Origin: a virus
Direction: 5' to 3' (one strand)
DNA: 55,225 nt
Virus record (IMG/VR): IMGVR_UViG_3300020473_000034
Location: 1 to 55,225 of that record
Below, piece by piece: positions 19,101 to 29,621 of this stretch (position 1 is its first letter; every line of letters starts with the position of its first letter). The notes below the pieces were generated by a model, which did not search any database, had not been told where the DNA came from, and saw only the letters and a list, made by a program, of their open reading frames with translations. Made by a program: the position numbers and the translations under genes.

Positions 19101-22100
19101 GAAACCATCTGGAATTTCTACTTCTTTGAATAATATAACGTTTAAAAATCATGGTTTTAATAGTGGTGAATTAATTCAATATTCTGCTGTTGATGGAATT
19201 TCTAATAAAATTGATGGATTATCATTTGATAACCAATATTATGTTCTTAAAGATAATGATGATTCGTTCAGATTATGTGATGCTGGTATTGGTGGAACTA
19301 TTTCACAAAACTATATTTCTAGAAATATAGTTTCATTAGGTTCTACAACTGGAGTTGGATATCAACAATTTAAATATCCTGATATTAAAGGTTATTTGCA
19401 AATTATTAATAGTGATGGTGGACAAAATAATATTGAGGAAATTCCAATAACTCCTGTAATTAAAGGTTCGATTACTGATATTATACTTTATGAAAGTGGG
19501 TCTGGATATGGTTCAACTATCCTCAACAATATAAAGAGTCCAATAGTTACTATAAAGACTGGAAAAGATGCAGAATTAAGACCATTTTTTAATAATGGGA
19601 AGATTAGTGATGTTAGTGTTGAATATGGTGGAGAAGATTATTATTCATTACCTGATTTGGAGGTTGTTGATCCTACAGGAAGTGGTTCTGGAGCTGAATT
19701 AAGACCTATTATTACAAATTTAAAAATAACAGGTGTTGAAATTTCAAATGCAGGTATAGGATACTCATCATCTTCTTCAATTTTAATTAAATCTTCTGGT
19801 AAAAATTTAATATTAAAACCAGAAATTAGATCACTTACAGTTAATAACCAAGTTAGATTTAAGGAAGATAGTAAACATTATCAATTAGTAGATACAGAGA
19901 ATAATTTAAAATATACTGCATATGGATATAAACCAGATACATTTGGTGATTCTGTCACTGAAGGATCTAGTGCATCAAAATTAATTGGATGGGCATATGA
20001 TGGGAACCCAATATATGGTGGATATGGATTAGTAAGTCCAAATGAAAATCCATCAAATCCTAATGCACCTACAAAGAGAATGCAATCTGGATATACTTTA
20101 GATATATCTAAAGTTGTTGATAGGCCCATAGGATTTTCAAATGGTTATTTTGTTGATGATTATACTTATGATAATAGTGGTGATTTGGATGAATATAATG
20201 GTAGATTTGAAAAAACTGTAGATTTTCCTGATGGTGTATATGCATACCATGCAACGTTAGATGAAGATAATGATCCTACATTTCCTTACTTTATAGGAAA
20301 CAAATACAGATCTATTCCAATAGAAGAAAATCTTACAACTTTTGATCAATTATCATTCGATTTTAATACTTCTGGAGTTTTAAGAAATACTCTTCCATAT
20401 AAAGTTTCCGATATTAATGCGGATAATGATTTTATTGTCGAAAGTTCAGAAGTTGATACTCAAGAAATAGAAATTGAATCAATTTCAAGTGGAAATATAT
20501 CAGAATTTGATTTATTGAATAGGGGTTCTGGTTATAAAGTAAATGAAAATTTAAATTTTGACAATTCAGGAACTGAAGGTCAAGGATTGCTTGCAAGAGT
20601 TAGGTCTTTAGATGGTAAAGATTTGCAATCTATTAATACTGATATTGAAACTTATACTAATTCAGTATTAACATGGAATGATAGAAAATTAACTGTAACA
20701 GTTGATCCACATCATAATTTTAATGAGAATGATTATATTACAATTTCTGGAATTTCTACTGATTTATCTCATATTAATGGATCATATAAAGTTGGAATAA
20801 CATCATTTGTTTCAAATACAATATCAACTATTGCTGCATCACCATCAGCTGGATTTACCACTGAAATATATGTTTCAAGAATACCAACTGTTTCTATTGG
20901 AAGTAGTATACAGATAGGTTCTGAAAAGATGAAGATTCTGAATATATTTGAAAATCTGAATGTTCTTAGAGTAAAAAGAGGTAATAATTCTAGTGATTAT
21001 ACAGTAGAAATTCCAGAAAATAGTAGAGTAGAGTTTTTAACAAATTCTTTTAAAATTGATGAAAAAGTAGATTATTTTGATTCTTCTATTTCGGATAAGA
21101 TTTATTTCAACCCATCTAAGTCGGTTGGTGTGGGTGTAGATGATGGAACTACTCATTCAGTAGTATTTAATTTTGCAGGTAATGATATTGTAAGAAATAT
21201 ACCCATAAAACAATTATATATTGAAAATCATCCATTCCACAACAATCAAAAAGTTAATTTAACTGTTCCTAGTGGTTATGGTAATGCTAATAATTTTGGA
21301 AATGTATCAATTTCAACGAATAAAACATCCACACAATTTGATTTACCAACATCTGATTTATATATTGTCAATAAAGGTATTAATACTATAGGAATTAAAA
21401 CTGGAATTGGTACAGCTAGTGATGGATATGAATATGAAGAGGTTTATTTCCGTAATATACACAGCATGGATGATGATAATTATTTACTAGAAAGTGCTGA
21501 TGATAAACAGGTTTTATGTAAAGCTCAAAGGATTAGAACAGTAGTATCTGTTTCTACATCACATAATTTAACCAATAATGATAGTGTTTCTTTAGAAGTT
21601 AAACCTAATATTTCTTCTGGAATTGGATCTGATGTAAATGTAGAAGTAAAAAGAGATATTCTTACTGGACATTTATTAATTAATCCAATTACGTTTAGTA
21701 GTGGTGATATTAATCTTGGTAATAACACCATTACTTTGGGTAGTAAAGGAAGTAATTTAAAAACAGGAGATAAGGTTTTATATTCGGGTGATGCTACAGG
21801 ATTAACACCAGGAAATTATTATGTTTATAAAGTTGATGATAAAATAATTAAATTATGCCAAACATATTATGATGCAACTAGAATAGTACCTAATATTGTA
21901 GATATTACAGGCACTGGTTCTACGGGACAAATAATTAGCTTAGTTAATCCACAAATTCTTGCAACAAAAAATACTGATCTAGTTTTTGATCATTCAGATT
22001 CTTCATTAACTGGATATAATTTTAATTTATATTATGATCAAGAATTTAAAAATAGATTTGTTGGTACTGGTAAAACTTCATCATTTAATGTCTCTGCACA

Positions 22101-25100
22101 GTCATCAATAACTACTGTAAGTTATGGTAGTAGTTTATCTAGGAAATTATATTACAATATAGAAAAATCTGGGTTTATTTCCACTTCTGATACAGATGTT
22201 ATTAATAATTCAGAAATAGTATATATTGATAGTGTATATCATGGTGATTATAAAATTTCTGGGGTTGGAAATACAGATTTTACAATATATTTAAATAAAA
22301 TTCCAGAAAAATCTTCATATACTTCAACACAATGTGATTTACTTAAATATACTACTACTTCAAAATCTTATAGTGGTCCTATTGATAAAATAGAGATAAT
22401 TTCTGGTGGGTCTGGATATAAAAAAGTTCCAACTTTCGTTGGTGTTGGGTCTACATCAATCGGTAAGGATGCTGTAATAATACCAAAATCTAAAAATATA
22501 GGTAATGTATCTAAAATTAGAATAATTAACCAAGGATTTGAATATTCATCAGATAAAACATTAAATCCAACTGCGTATGTTTCACCAATAATTGAGTTGA
22601 AAAATTCAAATTCAATTGGAATAGTTACTGTAACTTCTGGTGGAAAAAATTATCTATCATCACCAAATATTGTTATTGTTAATTCTGAAACTAGAAAGTT
22701 AATTGATAGTGGATTCTTAGAACCAAAAATGATAGATAATTCTATTTTAGATGTAAATATTGTTGAAAAACCCCATGGACTTCCAGATTCTACAGTAACA
22801 TTAAAAACAACAAATAATACTAATGGAATTACAATTTCTTCTGTAGATTCTTCAACTCCAGCAAGTGATACTGGATATACTGTAATATTAGTTACACCAA
22901 CACTTGGTTTTAAAGAAGCACCATTTAAGGCTGGGGATAAAGTATTTATTGAAGGTATTGAAAAATATGGTGTACTTGGTGATGGTTTCAATTCGGAGAA
23001 TCTTGGATATGAATTTTTAACAATAGAATCTATTGTAGGTGGAGATAATCCAAATCCATTTAAATTTACAGTTAGTGCTGTTGGATTAACAACAATGGTT
23101 GGTACTGCAGTTACAACACCAACAGGATTTACGGCAGTTATCCCAGAATCTGATTATCCAACATTAATTGCCACTCAATCTAAAGAAGGGTTTGATATAG
23201 GTGAATTTATTACAGTAAATTCTATAGACTCACAAATCAAAGTAACATCAAATGATGATTCATCTATTAAAGTTACTGGACTTGGTGTTGATGATTTATC
23301 TGTTGGTGATGTTATTCTTGGAAAAACATCAGGTAATAAAGCAACTATATCAAAAATTACAGAAAATCATGGTAAATATGAAATTGATTTTTCGTCTGTG
23401 AAGGATGTTGGTTGGATTGATTCGGTTGGAAGACTAAATGATGATAGTCAAGTAATACCTGATAATGATTATTACCAAAATTTATCATATTCTGTTAAGA
23501 GTTCAATTACTTGGGATACATTACAAACTCCAGTCAATAATGTCCTTCATACAAGTGGATTGAAGAATTTTGCTGATACTGGAATTACTTCAACTGCTTC
23601 TGTTGGTATAGGTTATTCTATTGGAACTACAATAATTAGAGATATTTTTGAGGAGAAGAGAGTTGATGAAATTCAAGGTGTTGATCTAGTTAGAGATACT
23701 GAGGTTACAGGTGATGTTGCTAGATTAATAGAATTTAAAAATATAAGATTATCTGATTATATTGCATGTTTAACAAATGAAGTATTTACATTTGATAATA
23801 TTAATCAACAGTTTTCAAATTTAGAAGATACTGAAACATATTATGTAGATCTTATGGATATACCTGCAGATGGTAGGTATCAAAATTTTATAGTTAGGGT
23901 TGAAAGTAATACTAATACTGGAATATCAACACAAGTTCAATTATCAGAATTGGTTCTGATAAATTCTTATCCATATTCTAATAATGATCAAAATGTATTA
24001 TTGGAAAAATATCAATTATTTAATTCTGATAATGATGGATTTGTTTCTGTTGAAAAAGATCAATTAGGAACATTTAAAATTGTTAAAGATGAATTAACTG
24101 CAGTAAATACTCTTAGATTTTATCCAAAAGAAAAGTTTAATGTTGACTATGATTTAAAAATTCTTAAAGGTGAATTTACAAATGTAGTTTCTACTGCAGC
24201 AACTGTTAAAGTTGGTCCGATTGACAACAGTATATTTGTTCAACAAGTTACTAGTGGATCTACAAATGATATTTTATCCGTTGGTATTACTAGTATAAAT
24301 TCATTCTTTGTTAATGCACAAATTGTTGATAAATCAACTGGACAATTAAATTTTGTTGAAGCTTATGTTACCCATAATGGTCAAGATAGTTTTATATCAG
24401 AATCATATATTGACTCTGAACCATCTATAATTTCATCAAATAGAATTGGTATTTTAACTTCGAATTTAGATTCTGGAACATTAAAATTGAGTTATGAGAA
24501 TGATACATCTACTGATGTTATTGTTAGATCAAAGGTTGTTGGTTTTGGTACAACTGGATTTATTACTCCAGAAGGACATACTGGTGTTGGAACATATAGA
24601 TTCCAGAATCCAGCAGAACCAGATGGATATGAAAGGTCTGTAATCTATCAAGGAATATCTACTAGTGGTGTAGGAAAGACAACTATATTAGGGATAAGTT
24701 CCTCTTTATTTAATTCTGCTACATCTATAGTAGAAGTTAGTATAGGATCATCCAAAGCAGTACATGAAGTATTGAGTTTACATGATGGTATAGATGTTTA
24801 TGTGCAACCAGCACAATTCTTGGCTGATAGTTCCAATAATTTGGGATTAGGTACTTTTGGTGGTGAATATGATCCTGCTAGTGGTGATTATGTGGTAAGT
24901 TTTTACCCTGATAACTTAGTAGGTGTAACAACAGTATCAATATTTAATAAGTGTTTTTATAGATCTATTGATAGATTTAATATTTCCGACACTTTAGTTT
25001 ATGGTAGTGGATATACTGAAAATTTAGATTTTAAATTGTATAATGCTATTAATGGATTTAGAATTAGTAAGAAAGATTTTGAATTAACTACAAATTCAAT

Positions 25101-28100
25101 ACCAGTATTCTCTAAAAAAGTTAATCCTAGTTTCGAATCAGATTTAGTTCTTTCTACAGGTAAATTTAAGGTTAATGATCACTTCTTCAGAACCAACCAA
25201 ACCTTAAGTTATGAACCAAAATCAACAATACTTGGTATTGGATCTACTGCAATGCAGTATATGTCTGCAGATAACATAATGGATACATTACCATCTACAG
25301 TCTTTGCTATAAAGAATGATGATAATACATTCCAAATTTCTACTACAAGAACTGGAACTGCTGTTACCTTTACAGGAATTGGAGAAGGAAATGCTCATAC
25401 ATTCTCTATGGTCAATCCAAATGAAAAATCAATAATAAGTATTGATGATATTGTCCAATATCCAATAACACCAACTCCAATATCTCACAAATTAAGATAT
25501 AATGATGGTGGTCAAATAGGTTTTGCTAATACTATTTTCTCTTTGAGTGGAATATCAACTATACTTGTTGATGATATAATAAAAATTGATAATGAGTATA
25601 TGAAGGTTATCAACGTTGGTGTTGGAACAACTGGTGCTGGACCAATCACACCAGGAATTGGAACATTCCCATGTGTAGGAGTTGAAAGGGGTGCTCTTGG
25701 TACTCTTTCATCTATACACACAAACGAGGCTGTAGTTGATAGATTTAAGGGTAGTTTTAATATAGTTGATAGCACTCTTTGGTTTGCTACCCCACCTAGA
25801 GGAAATCCTACATTAAGTATATTACCAAATGGGTTGAAATTCCCAACTTCTGATTTTAATGGAAGAACATTTTTAAGAAATGATTATACAACAAATGATG
25901 TATATGATGATATTAGTGATCAATTTAATGGATTAACAACCTCATTTACATTGACTGTAGGTGGTGCAAATACTATAGGTATTGGAACTAGTGGTGGAAA
26001 TGGAGTTTTATTCATAAATGGAATATTCCAAACACCAACAACAGACAATAATCCAGCAAATAATTTTAAAATTATAGAAACTGGTAGTGGTGCTACTGGT
26101 GTAACTAGTGTTGTATTCTCTGGCATAACATCCACAGATGGAACATTAATTAAATCTGAGTATGATATTAATAGAAATGAATTACCAAGAGGTGGAATTC
26201 CAATTTCCTTCGGTTCAACTACTGGTTCTGGATATGCACCTCTTGTTGGAGCAAATGTAAGACCTATCTTAGATGCTAGTGGATCAATTACAAGTATAGT
26301 TGGTGTTGCAACCACTGGGGCAGCACTGGGAGTACATACAGCAGTGTATGATAATACTAGTGGAATATTAACAGTTACTACTATTGTAGATCATCAATTA
26401 GTTGATGGTGGACATGTTGATGAGGTTAAATTATCTCGTTTAGGATTCACATGTCCATCTGGAAGTGGTATAACAACAAATTACTTCCCAAGTGGAGCAT
26501 ATGGAGATACATTCTCTATTATTGGTGTAGAAGATACTAATAAGTTTAGTGTCAATGTTGGAACAAGTACTATTCCACATACTTATGTTGGTGCTGGAGA
26601 TAGTTCTGGAACTGTTTTCCCATGGTATGGAGATCTTACATTAGGTTCTGGTTATAATGGTATAGTTCCTATTTCAGTAACAGTTAAAGATAGTGGATAT
26701 GATCATGAATTTATAAGTGCCACTAATAATGCTATTACTAAAACTACATGGAATGGTACTGGAATTACTCCTACAAATGCTATTTTTGATTCACTTTCTG
26801 GAATTGTTACGTTTACGGCAACTTCTCATGGCTTGGTTACAGGTGATAAAGTAGGTATTGCAACAGGGTCATTAACATTTAAGTGTTCTAAGGATAATTA
26901 CGCATCAGAACATAAGTATCCTCGTGGACCATTTACTCATCAGTTTGATAGTGCTGATGCTAATGCTGTTAATAACTCATTACAACCTATTGGTGCTGAT
27001 TACAACGCCCTAACAGGTGACATGGTATTGACATTTGCTTCTGCTCATAATATAAGTAATGGAGCATTTATAACAATTACTGATAATTCTATTAGATTTA
27101 AGTGTGCTAAAGATAATTATACAACAATACATAGTTATCCAAGATTATCAGATCCTGCATCTGGGTCTAATTTAACGGTTTCTAATGCAACTGCTAATGA
27201 TCTTACAGTTAATGTTGGAGCATCTAATACAAAAGAAGATCCAGTAACTGGTATTTTAACTACAGTTACTAAGTTAAATAATAATATCTTTAGTGTATTT
27301 GTTGGAAGTGCAGTTGGTGAAGATGCTAATATCACAGCTACTCCAAAAACAGTTAATACTCATGTATTTGATAGTGCAAATAGTACTTTAAGTAATTGTA
27401 TTTTCATTAATAATTGGAGTGGTTCAGGTGGTCAAAAATCAATATCAGGTGCTGCATATACTGCATCTACTGGAGAATTGATGTTAGATATTGGGACTAC
27501 AGGTATGCCTTCAGCAGGTTCAGATAAAGTTGGTATTAAGACTAGTTCTCTAGCATTTAGATGTAATCAAGATGATTATAATAGTGTACATAAGTATCCT
27601 AGAACAAGTGACCCAGTTAATGGAACATTAATTGATATTACTAAGGTGGATACTAACACAGGAATGATTTTTGTTAATGTTGGAAAATCCAATACAAATT
27701 GTGGTGGTGCGTTAGACTTTACAGTAGTTGGTGGTGGAACAAGTTATACCAATCCTAAGATATTTGTTACAGAACCTTCTTATGCTGGTTTAGGTATAAC
27801 AGGAGTTTCAAGAGTTGGTGAAGGTCCAACGACAGATACTGGTTTTGGACTGCGTTTGGATGTTGAAGTAGGTGCTGCTCAGACTTCTGGTATAGGATCT
27901 GGTTTTTATGAAATTTCTAATTTTGATATTACTAGAAGTGGATATTCATTTAAACGTGGTGATGTTTTCTCACCAATTGGATTGGTTACTGATAGAAAAT
28001 TATATGAACCATTTGAACAAGCAACTATTGAAGTTGATAATATCTACACTGATAATTTCTCAATGTGGCAGTTTGGAGAATTTGATTATATAGATTCAAT

Positions 28101-29577
28101 TAAAAATTACCAAGATGGTATAAGAACTAGATTCCCATTATTCTATAATGGATCAAAAATTAGTGTTGATGCTGATCCTAATTTTGATAGTATTCTTGCA
28201 AATGTAATGTTTGTTGTTGTAAATGGAGTTATTCAGCAACCAATAGAATCATATGATTTTATTGGTGGAGCATCTATAAACTTCACAATGCCTCTAGATC
28301 CTGAAGATAATGTTGCAATATTCTTCTATAAAGGAACAGATAATGAAGATGCTGTTGTATCTACAGGAACAACTGTTTATCTTGAACTTGGTGATACTGT
28401 TGAGATTTCAGGTATTGGAACTATTGCCGAACAGGATGATAGAATTATTAAGTCTTTAAATACATCAACTAGTTTAGAGACAAACTTATATACTAGTGTT
28501 GGTATTAATGATGATGTTTATAGACCAATAAATCTTATAAAACAAAAACAGGATAAAATAATTGATAGAGAATTTATATCCAAGAAAAGAGTTAATTTGG
28601 AACCATTAATTCTTCCAGCTGCAAAAATAATTAGTGATGTCACCACATCTAATACTACATTTTTTGTTGATAATGCACATTTATTTGATTATGAAGGATC
28701 AAGTTCACAATTTAGTGGAATAATTGTTTCTGGTAAAGAAAATCCATCTATACCATCTGCAACTGCAACCATTAATACTACAGCAACTACAGTAACATCA
28801 ATTTCAGTTACTGGAGGTTCTGGATATACTTCAGTTCCATCTGTTTCAATTTCTGCACCACCAGAAATTGGTGTTGGTATTGGAACTACTGCAACTGCAA
28901 CTGCAACCATATCTAATGGTACTGTAGACAATATTACAGTAACTGAAGTAGGACTTGGATATACAATCGCACCTAAAGTTTTAATTGAACCACCAGATTC
29001 TATAGATGAGTTGGTGAAATGCCCTACAGGAAGTAATATTACAGTTGAATCTACTTCAGGTATAATTACAGGAATAGGAACTACTACTGTTGGTTCATTA
29101 TTGGGGATCAAATTCTTTGCTAAGGGACCAACTGTAGCTTCATTTAATCCCATATCTGTTGGGAATCCAATTTATGTTTATGATACAGCAGTTGGAACAG
29201 GATTAACTTCAATGAATGTTGCTAATACTACTGCAGTTGGAATCGGAACTAGTTTTACTGATAATGTATATTCTGTTGCAGAATTTACTACTCGTGGAGA
29301 TGGTAATAATGAATTCCTTGGAATTATTACATGTGTGATAAAATCAGATACTAATGTAGTTGGTTTTGCATCAACTGGAGCAAGTATTAACGATCCTGTT
29401 GGATATTATTCTGTTGGAAAACTATCAGGATTTGATAGAAGTAGTTCACCAATTTCTATTGGTGTAAATGGATTAACAGTTGATGTAGGGTTAACAACAT
29501 ACCCAACATTACAAAGAAGAGGTGGTCCAGGAGATGATACTTGGAAACAAACTGGAGGTTTAATAACACCAGAATAA
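16183..29577 (+). CDS. 7: Giant gp7-like baseplate wedge protein (4464 aa)
   Basis: About 24% of the window. Residues about 170-240 (LFLKEFYKKTKRTF ... AKSLYDTKGTDESFRILFNI, LYNE) match the T4 gp7 C-terminal segment 'FYSTKG..AS.KFLFKVLYNEE', so this is a gp7-type wedge in which the conserved domain sits at the N-terminus. The rest is repeats: many 'GSGY..-P.V' units; 'GD.V.Y....GL...YYV....I.L' units; and 'KIDNE...Y..-ERG' units near residues 100-130 and 3130-3185. There is a YHYH-type domain (GWAYDGNPIYGGYG near 1268, YAYHATL near 1352), and three 'F.C..D.Y...H.YPR' repeats near 3566, 3637 and 3790. T4 gp7 is 1032 aa. The extra mass may form baseplate appendages or side fibres. Coding is intact with no frameshift over 13.4 kb. 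Confidence 0.75.
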   Translation: MIQTGFESRVKIQDIISNQLPNYILDESPLTSDFLKQYYISQEYQGGPIDLSDNLDQYLKLDNLTPDVIVDSTTLSEDISSTDLTITVSDTKGFPNSYGLLKIDNEIITYTEKTSTTFTGCERGFSGITSYHQSLNSEELIFSTSDAASHKKDSSIQNLSSLFLKEFYKKTKRTFTPGLEDSTFTSDLDAGNFIREAKSLYDTKGTDESFRILFNILYNETPDIINLEERLIKPSTSKYVRRRIAVGEVIQGNPTKLKGQSIFKSKLNNTDINVSVSEVEAFVRTGIGTYYKFGLFIDNSGSDEISNTFNIIPNSRVIGNVSVGSSIITVDSTVGFSTSGTLITGDNTSIQYTSKTINQFLGVSDITSDIKSMDNVRSDDYYYGYEDGDITKEVRLRFTGVLSEFVQDGKLIVDEGDIIGIKNIGDKIDNPENNSTFKEIFANSWIYNSSSSYKLKYDPLQATSVTFFSPVDRSSLKYGDDIEIVDDGSKDIVYPTPTSDLPYVSQELENGEVGVNLSNYTHTLGENSHQSLRRKLKTANSSNTPIQFGNDNVTSDVQNVYVKDDVAYVASNSLPSYSSIGSFPYNEQITVNIRTSTLDFDGSAGGKLEDIIDVSSDLYSTISFESPHPFKNGDKIYYDPSESSLVGLETGIYYIKKISGNKIKLYGSTSGILGDRYIPLGYPPTEFDGNHKFTLYSQKSGVIGPQKLLKKFPLKQNLKNGTSVETLPGGTGMLVNGVEINNYKSLDKIHYGPINSVSVLNSGEDYDVINPPNITLSSPISTGTTALIHPVLSGKIDKILLDNQDFDIDSIVSIGITGGNSSGYALQPIFKTRYREIEFNAKKSPAGGINTSPGDPASCQITFLSNHNLTTGQSVVYESIGNPEVGVGIGTSTLVNFSTYYVERINQDTIRLYNSLSDANGTSLNGIGGIGINTIHLNGSGSGVQRFVVNQKNTLSSVKVLDGGNYTNRSLLVKPSGISTSLNNITFKNHGFNSGELIQYSAVDGISNKIDGLSFDNQYYVLKDNDDSFRLCDAGIGGTISQNYISRNIVSLGSTTGVGYQQFKYPDIKGYLQIINSDGGQNNIEEIPITPVIKGSITDIILYESGSGYGSTILNNIKSPIVTIKTGKDAELRPFFNNGKISDVSVEYGGEDYYSLPDLEVVDPTGSGSGAELRPIITNLKITGVEISNAGIGYSSSSSILIKSSGKNLILKPEIRSLTVNNQVRFKEDSKHYQLVDTENNLKYTAYGYKPDTFGDSVTEGSSASKLIGWAYDGNPIYGGYGLVSPNENPSNPNAPTKRMQSGYTLDISKVVDRPIGFSNGYFVDDYTYDNSGDLDEYNGRFEKTVDFPDGVYAYHATLDEDNDPTFPYFIGNKYRSIPIEENLTTFDQLSFDFNTSGVLRNTLPYKVSDINADNDFIVESSEVDTQEIEIESISSGNISEFDLLNRGSGYKVNENLNFDNSGTEGQGLLARVRSLDGKDLQSINTDIETYTNSVLTWNDRKLTVTVDPHHNFNENDYITISGISTDLSHINGSYKVGITSFVSNTISTIAASPSAGFTTEIYVSRIPTVSIGSSIQIGSEKMKILNIFENLNVLRVKRGNNSSDYTVEIPENSRVEFLTNSFKIDEKVDYFDSSISDKIYFNPSKSVGVGVDDGTTHSVVFNFAGNDIVRNIPIKQLYIENHPFHNNQKVNLTVPSGYGNANNFGNVSISTNKTSTQFDLPTSDLYIVNKGINTIGIKTGIGTASDGYEYEEVYFRNIHSMDDDNYLLESADDKQVLCKAQRIRTVVSVSTSHNLTNNDSVSLEVKPNISSGIGSDVNVEVKRDILTGHLLINPITFSSGDINLGNNTITLGSKGSNLKTGDKVLYSGDATGLTPGNYYVYKVDDKIIKLCQTYYDATRIVPNIVDITGTGSTGQIISLVNPQILATKNTDLVFDHSDSSLTGYNFNLYYDQEFKNRFVGTGKTSSFNVSAQSSITTVSYGSSLSRKLYYNIEKSGFISTSDTDVINNSEIVYIDSVYHGDYKISGVGNTDFTIYLNKIPEKSSYTSTQCDLLKYTTTSKSYSGPIDKIEIISGGSGYKKVPTFVGVGSTSIGKDAVIIPKSKNIGNVSKIRIINQGFEYSSDKTLNPTAYVSPIIELKNSNSIGIVTVTSGGKNYLSSPNIVIVNSETRKLIDSGFLEPKMIDNSILDVNIVEKPHGLPDSTVTLKTTNNTNGITISSVDSSTPASDTGYTVILVTPTLGFKEAPFKAGDKVFIEGIEKYGVLGDGFNSENLGYEFLTIESIVGGDNPNPFKFTVSAVGLTTMVGTAVTTPTGFTAVIPESDYPTLIATQSKEGFDIGEFITVNSIDSQIKVTSNDDSSIKVTGLGVDDLSVGDVILGKTSGNKATISKITENHGKYEIDFSSVKDVGWIDSVGRLNDDSQVIPDNDYYQNLSYSVKSSITWDTLQTPVNNVLHTSGLKNFADTGITSTASVGIGYSIGTTIIRDIFEEKRVDEIQGVDLVRDTEVTGDVARLIEFKNIRLSDYIACLTNEVFTFDNINQQFSNLEDTETYYVDLMDIPADGRYQNFIVRVESNTNTGISTQVQLSELVLINSYPYSNNDQNVLLEKYQLFNSDNDGFVSVEKDQLGTFKIVKDELTAVNTLRFYPKEKFNVDYDLKILKGEFTNVVSTAATVKVGPIDNSIFVQQVTSGSTNDILSVGITSINSFFVNAQIVDKSTGQLNFVEAYVTHNGQDSFISESYIDSEPSIISSNRIGILTSNLDSGTLKLSYENDTSTDVIVRSKVVGFGTTGFITPEGHTGVGTYRFQNPAEPDGYERSVIYQGISTSGVGKTTILGISSSLFNSATSIVEVSIGSSKAVHEVLSLHDGIDVYVQPAQFLADSSNNLGLGTFGGEYDPASGDYVVSFYPDNLVGVTTVSIFNKCFYRSIDRFNISDTLVYGSGYTENLDFKLYNAINGFRISKKDFELTTNSIPVFSKKVNPSFESDLVLSTGKFKVNDHFFRTNQTLSYEPKSTILGIGSTAMQYMSADNIMDTLPSTVFAIKNDDNTFQISTTRTGTAVTFTGIGEGNAHTFSMVNPNEKSIISIDDIVQYPITPTPISHKLRYNDGGQIGFANTIFSLSGISTILVDDIIKIDNEYMKVINVGVGTTGAGPITPGIGTFPCVGVERGALGTLSSIHTNEAVVDRFKGSFNIVDSTLWFATPPRGNPTLSILPNGLKFPTSDFNGRTFLRNDYTTNDVYDDISDQFNGLTTSFTLTVGGANTIGIGTSGGNGVLFINGIFQTPTTDNNPANNFKIIETGSGATGVTSVVFSGITSTDGTLIKSEYDINRNELPRGGIPISFGSTTGSGYAPLVGANVRPILDASGSITSIVGVATTGAALGVHTAVYDNTSGILTVTTIVDHQLVDGGHVDEVKLSRLGFTCPSGSGITTNYFPSGAYGDTFSIIGVEDTNKFSVNVGTSTIPHTYVGAGDSSGTVFPWYGDLTLGSGYNGIVPISVTVKDSGYDHEFISATNNAITKTTWNGTGITPTNAIFDSLSGIVTFTATSHGLVTGDKVGIATGSLTFKCSKDNYASEHKYPRGPFTHQFDSADANAVNNSLQPIGADYNALTGDMVLTFASAHNISNGAFITITDNSIRFKCAKDNYTTIHSYPRLSDPASGSNLTVSNATANDLTVNVGASNTKEDPVTGILTTVTKLNNNIFSVFVGSAVGEDANITATPKTVNTHVFDSANSTLSNCIFINNWSGSGGQKSISGAAYTASTGELMLDIGTTGMPSAGSDKVGIKTSSLAFRCNQDDYNSVHKYPRTSDPVNGTLIDITKVDTNTGMIFVNVGKSNTNCGGALDFTVVGGGTSYTNPKIFVTEPSYAGLGITGVSRVGEGPTTDTGFGLRLDVEVGAAQTSGIGSGFYEISNFDITRSGYSFKRGDVFSPIGLVTDRKLYEPFEQATIEVDNIYTDNFSMWQFGEFDYIDSIKNYQDGIRTRFPLFYNGSKISVDADPNFDSILANVMFVVVNGVIQQPIESYDFIGGASINFTMPLDPEDNVAIFFYKGTDNEDAVVSTGTTVYLELGDTVEISGIGTIAEQDDRIIKSLNTSTSLETNLYTSVGINDDVYRPINLIKQKQDKIIDREFISKKRVNLEPLILPAAKIISDVTTSNTTFFVDNAHLFDYEGSSSQFSGIIVSGKENPSIPSATATINTTATTVTSISVTGGSGYTSVPSVSISAPPEIGVGIGTTATATATISNGTVDNITVTEVGLGYTIAPKVLIEPPDSIDELVKCPTGSNITVESTSGIITGIGTTTVGSLLGIKFFAKGPTVASFNPISVGNPIYVYDTAVGTGLTSMNVANTTAVGIGTSFTDNVYSVAEFTTRGDGNNEFLGIITCVIKSDTNVVGFASTGASINDPVGYYSVGKLSGFDRSSSPISIGVNGLTVDVGLTTYPTLQRRGGPGDDTWKQTGGLITPE

Positions 29578-29596
29578 TGATTATTTAAATATGTTG

Positions 29597-29604
29597 TATA
29601 AATA
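29597..29604 (+). promoter_or_regulatory. T4-type late promoter (TATAAATA)
   Basis: An exact octamer in the 44-base gap between the gp7-like gene and gene 8, 17 bases before the ATG. Confidence 0.75.
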
Positions 29605-29621
29605 TCTAAAAAACTATTAAG

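Noticed and set aside
27908-28093. + strand ORF inside the gp7-like gene, in another frame
   Set aside because: Contained in a long conserved-style gene, without a ribosome site or promoter.
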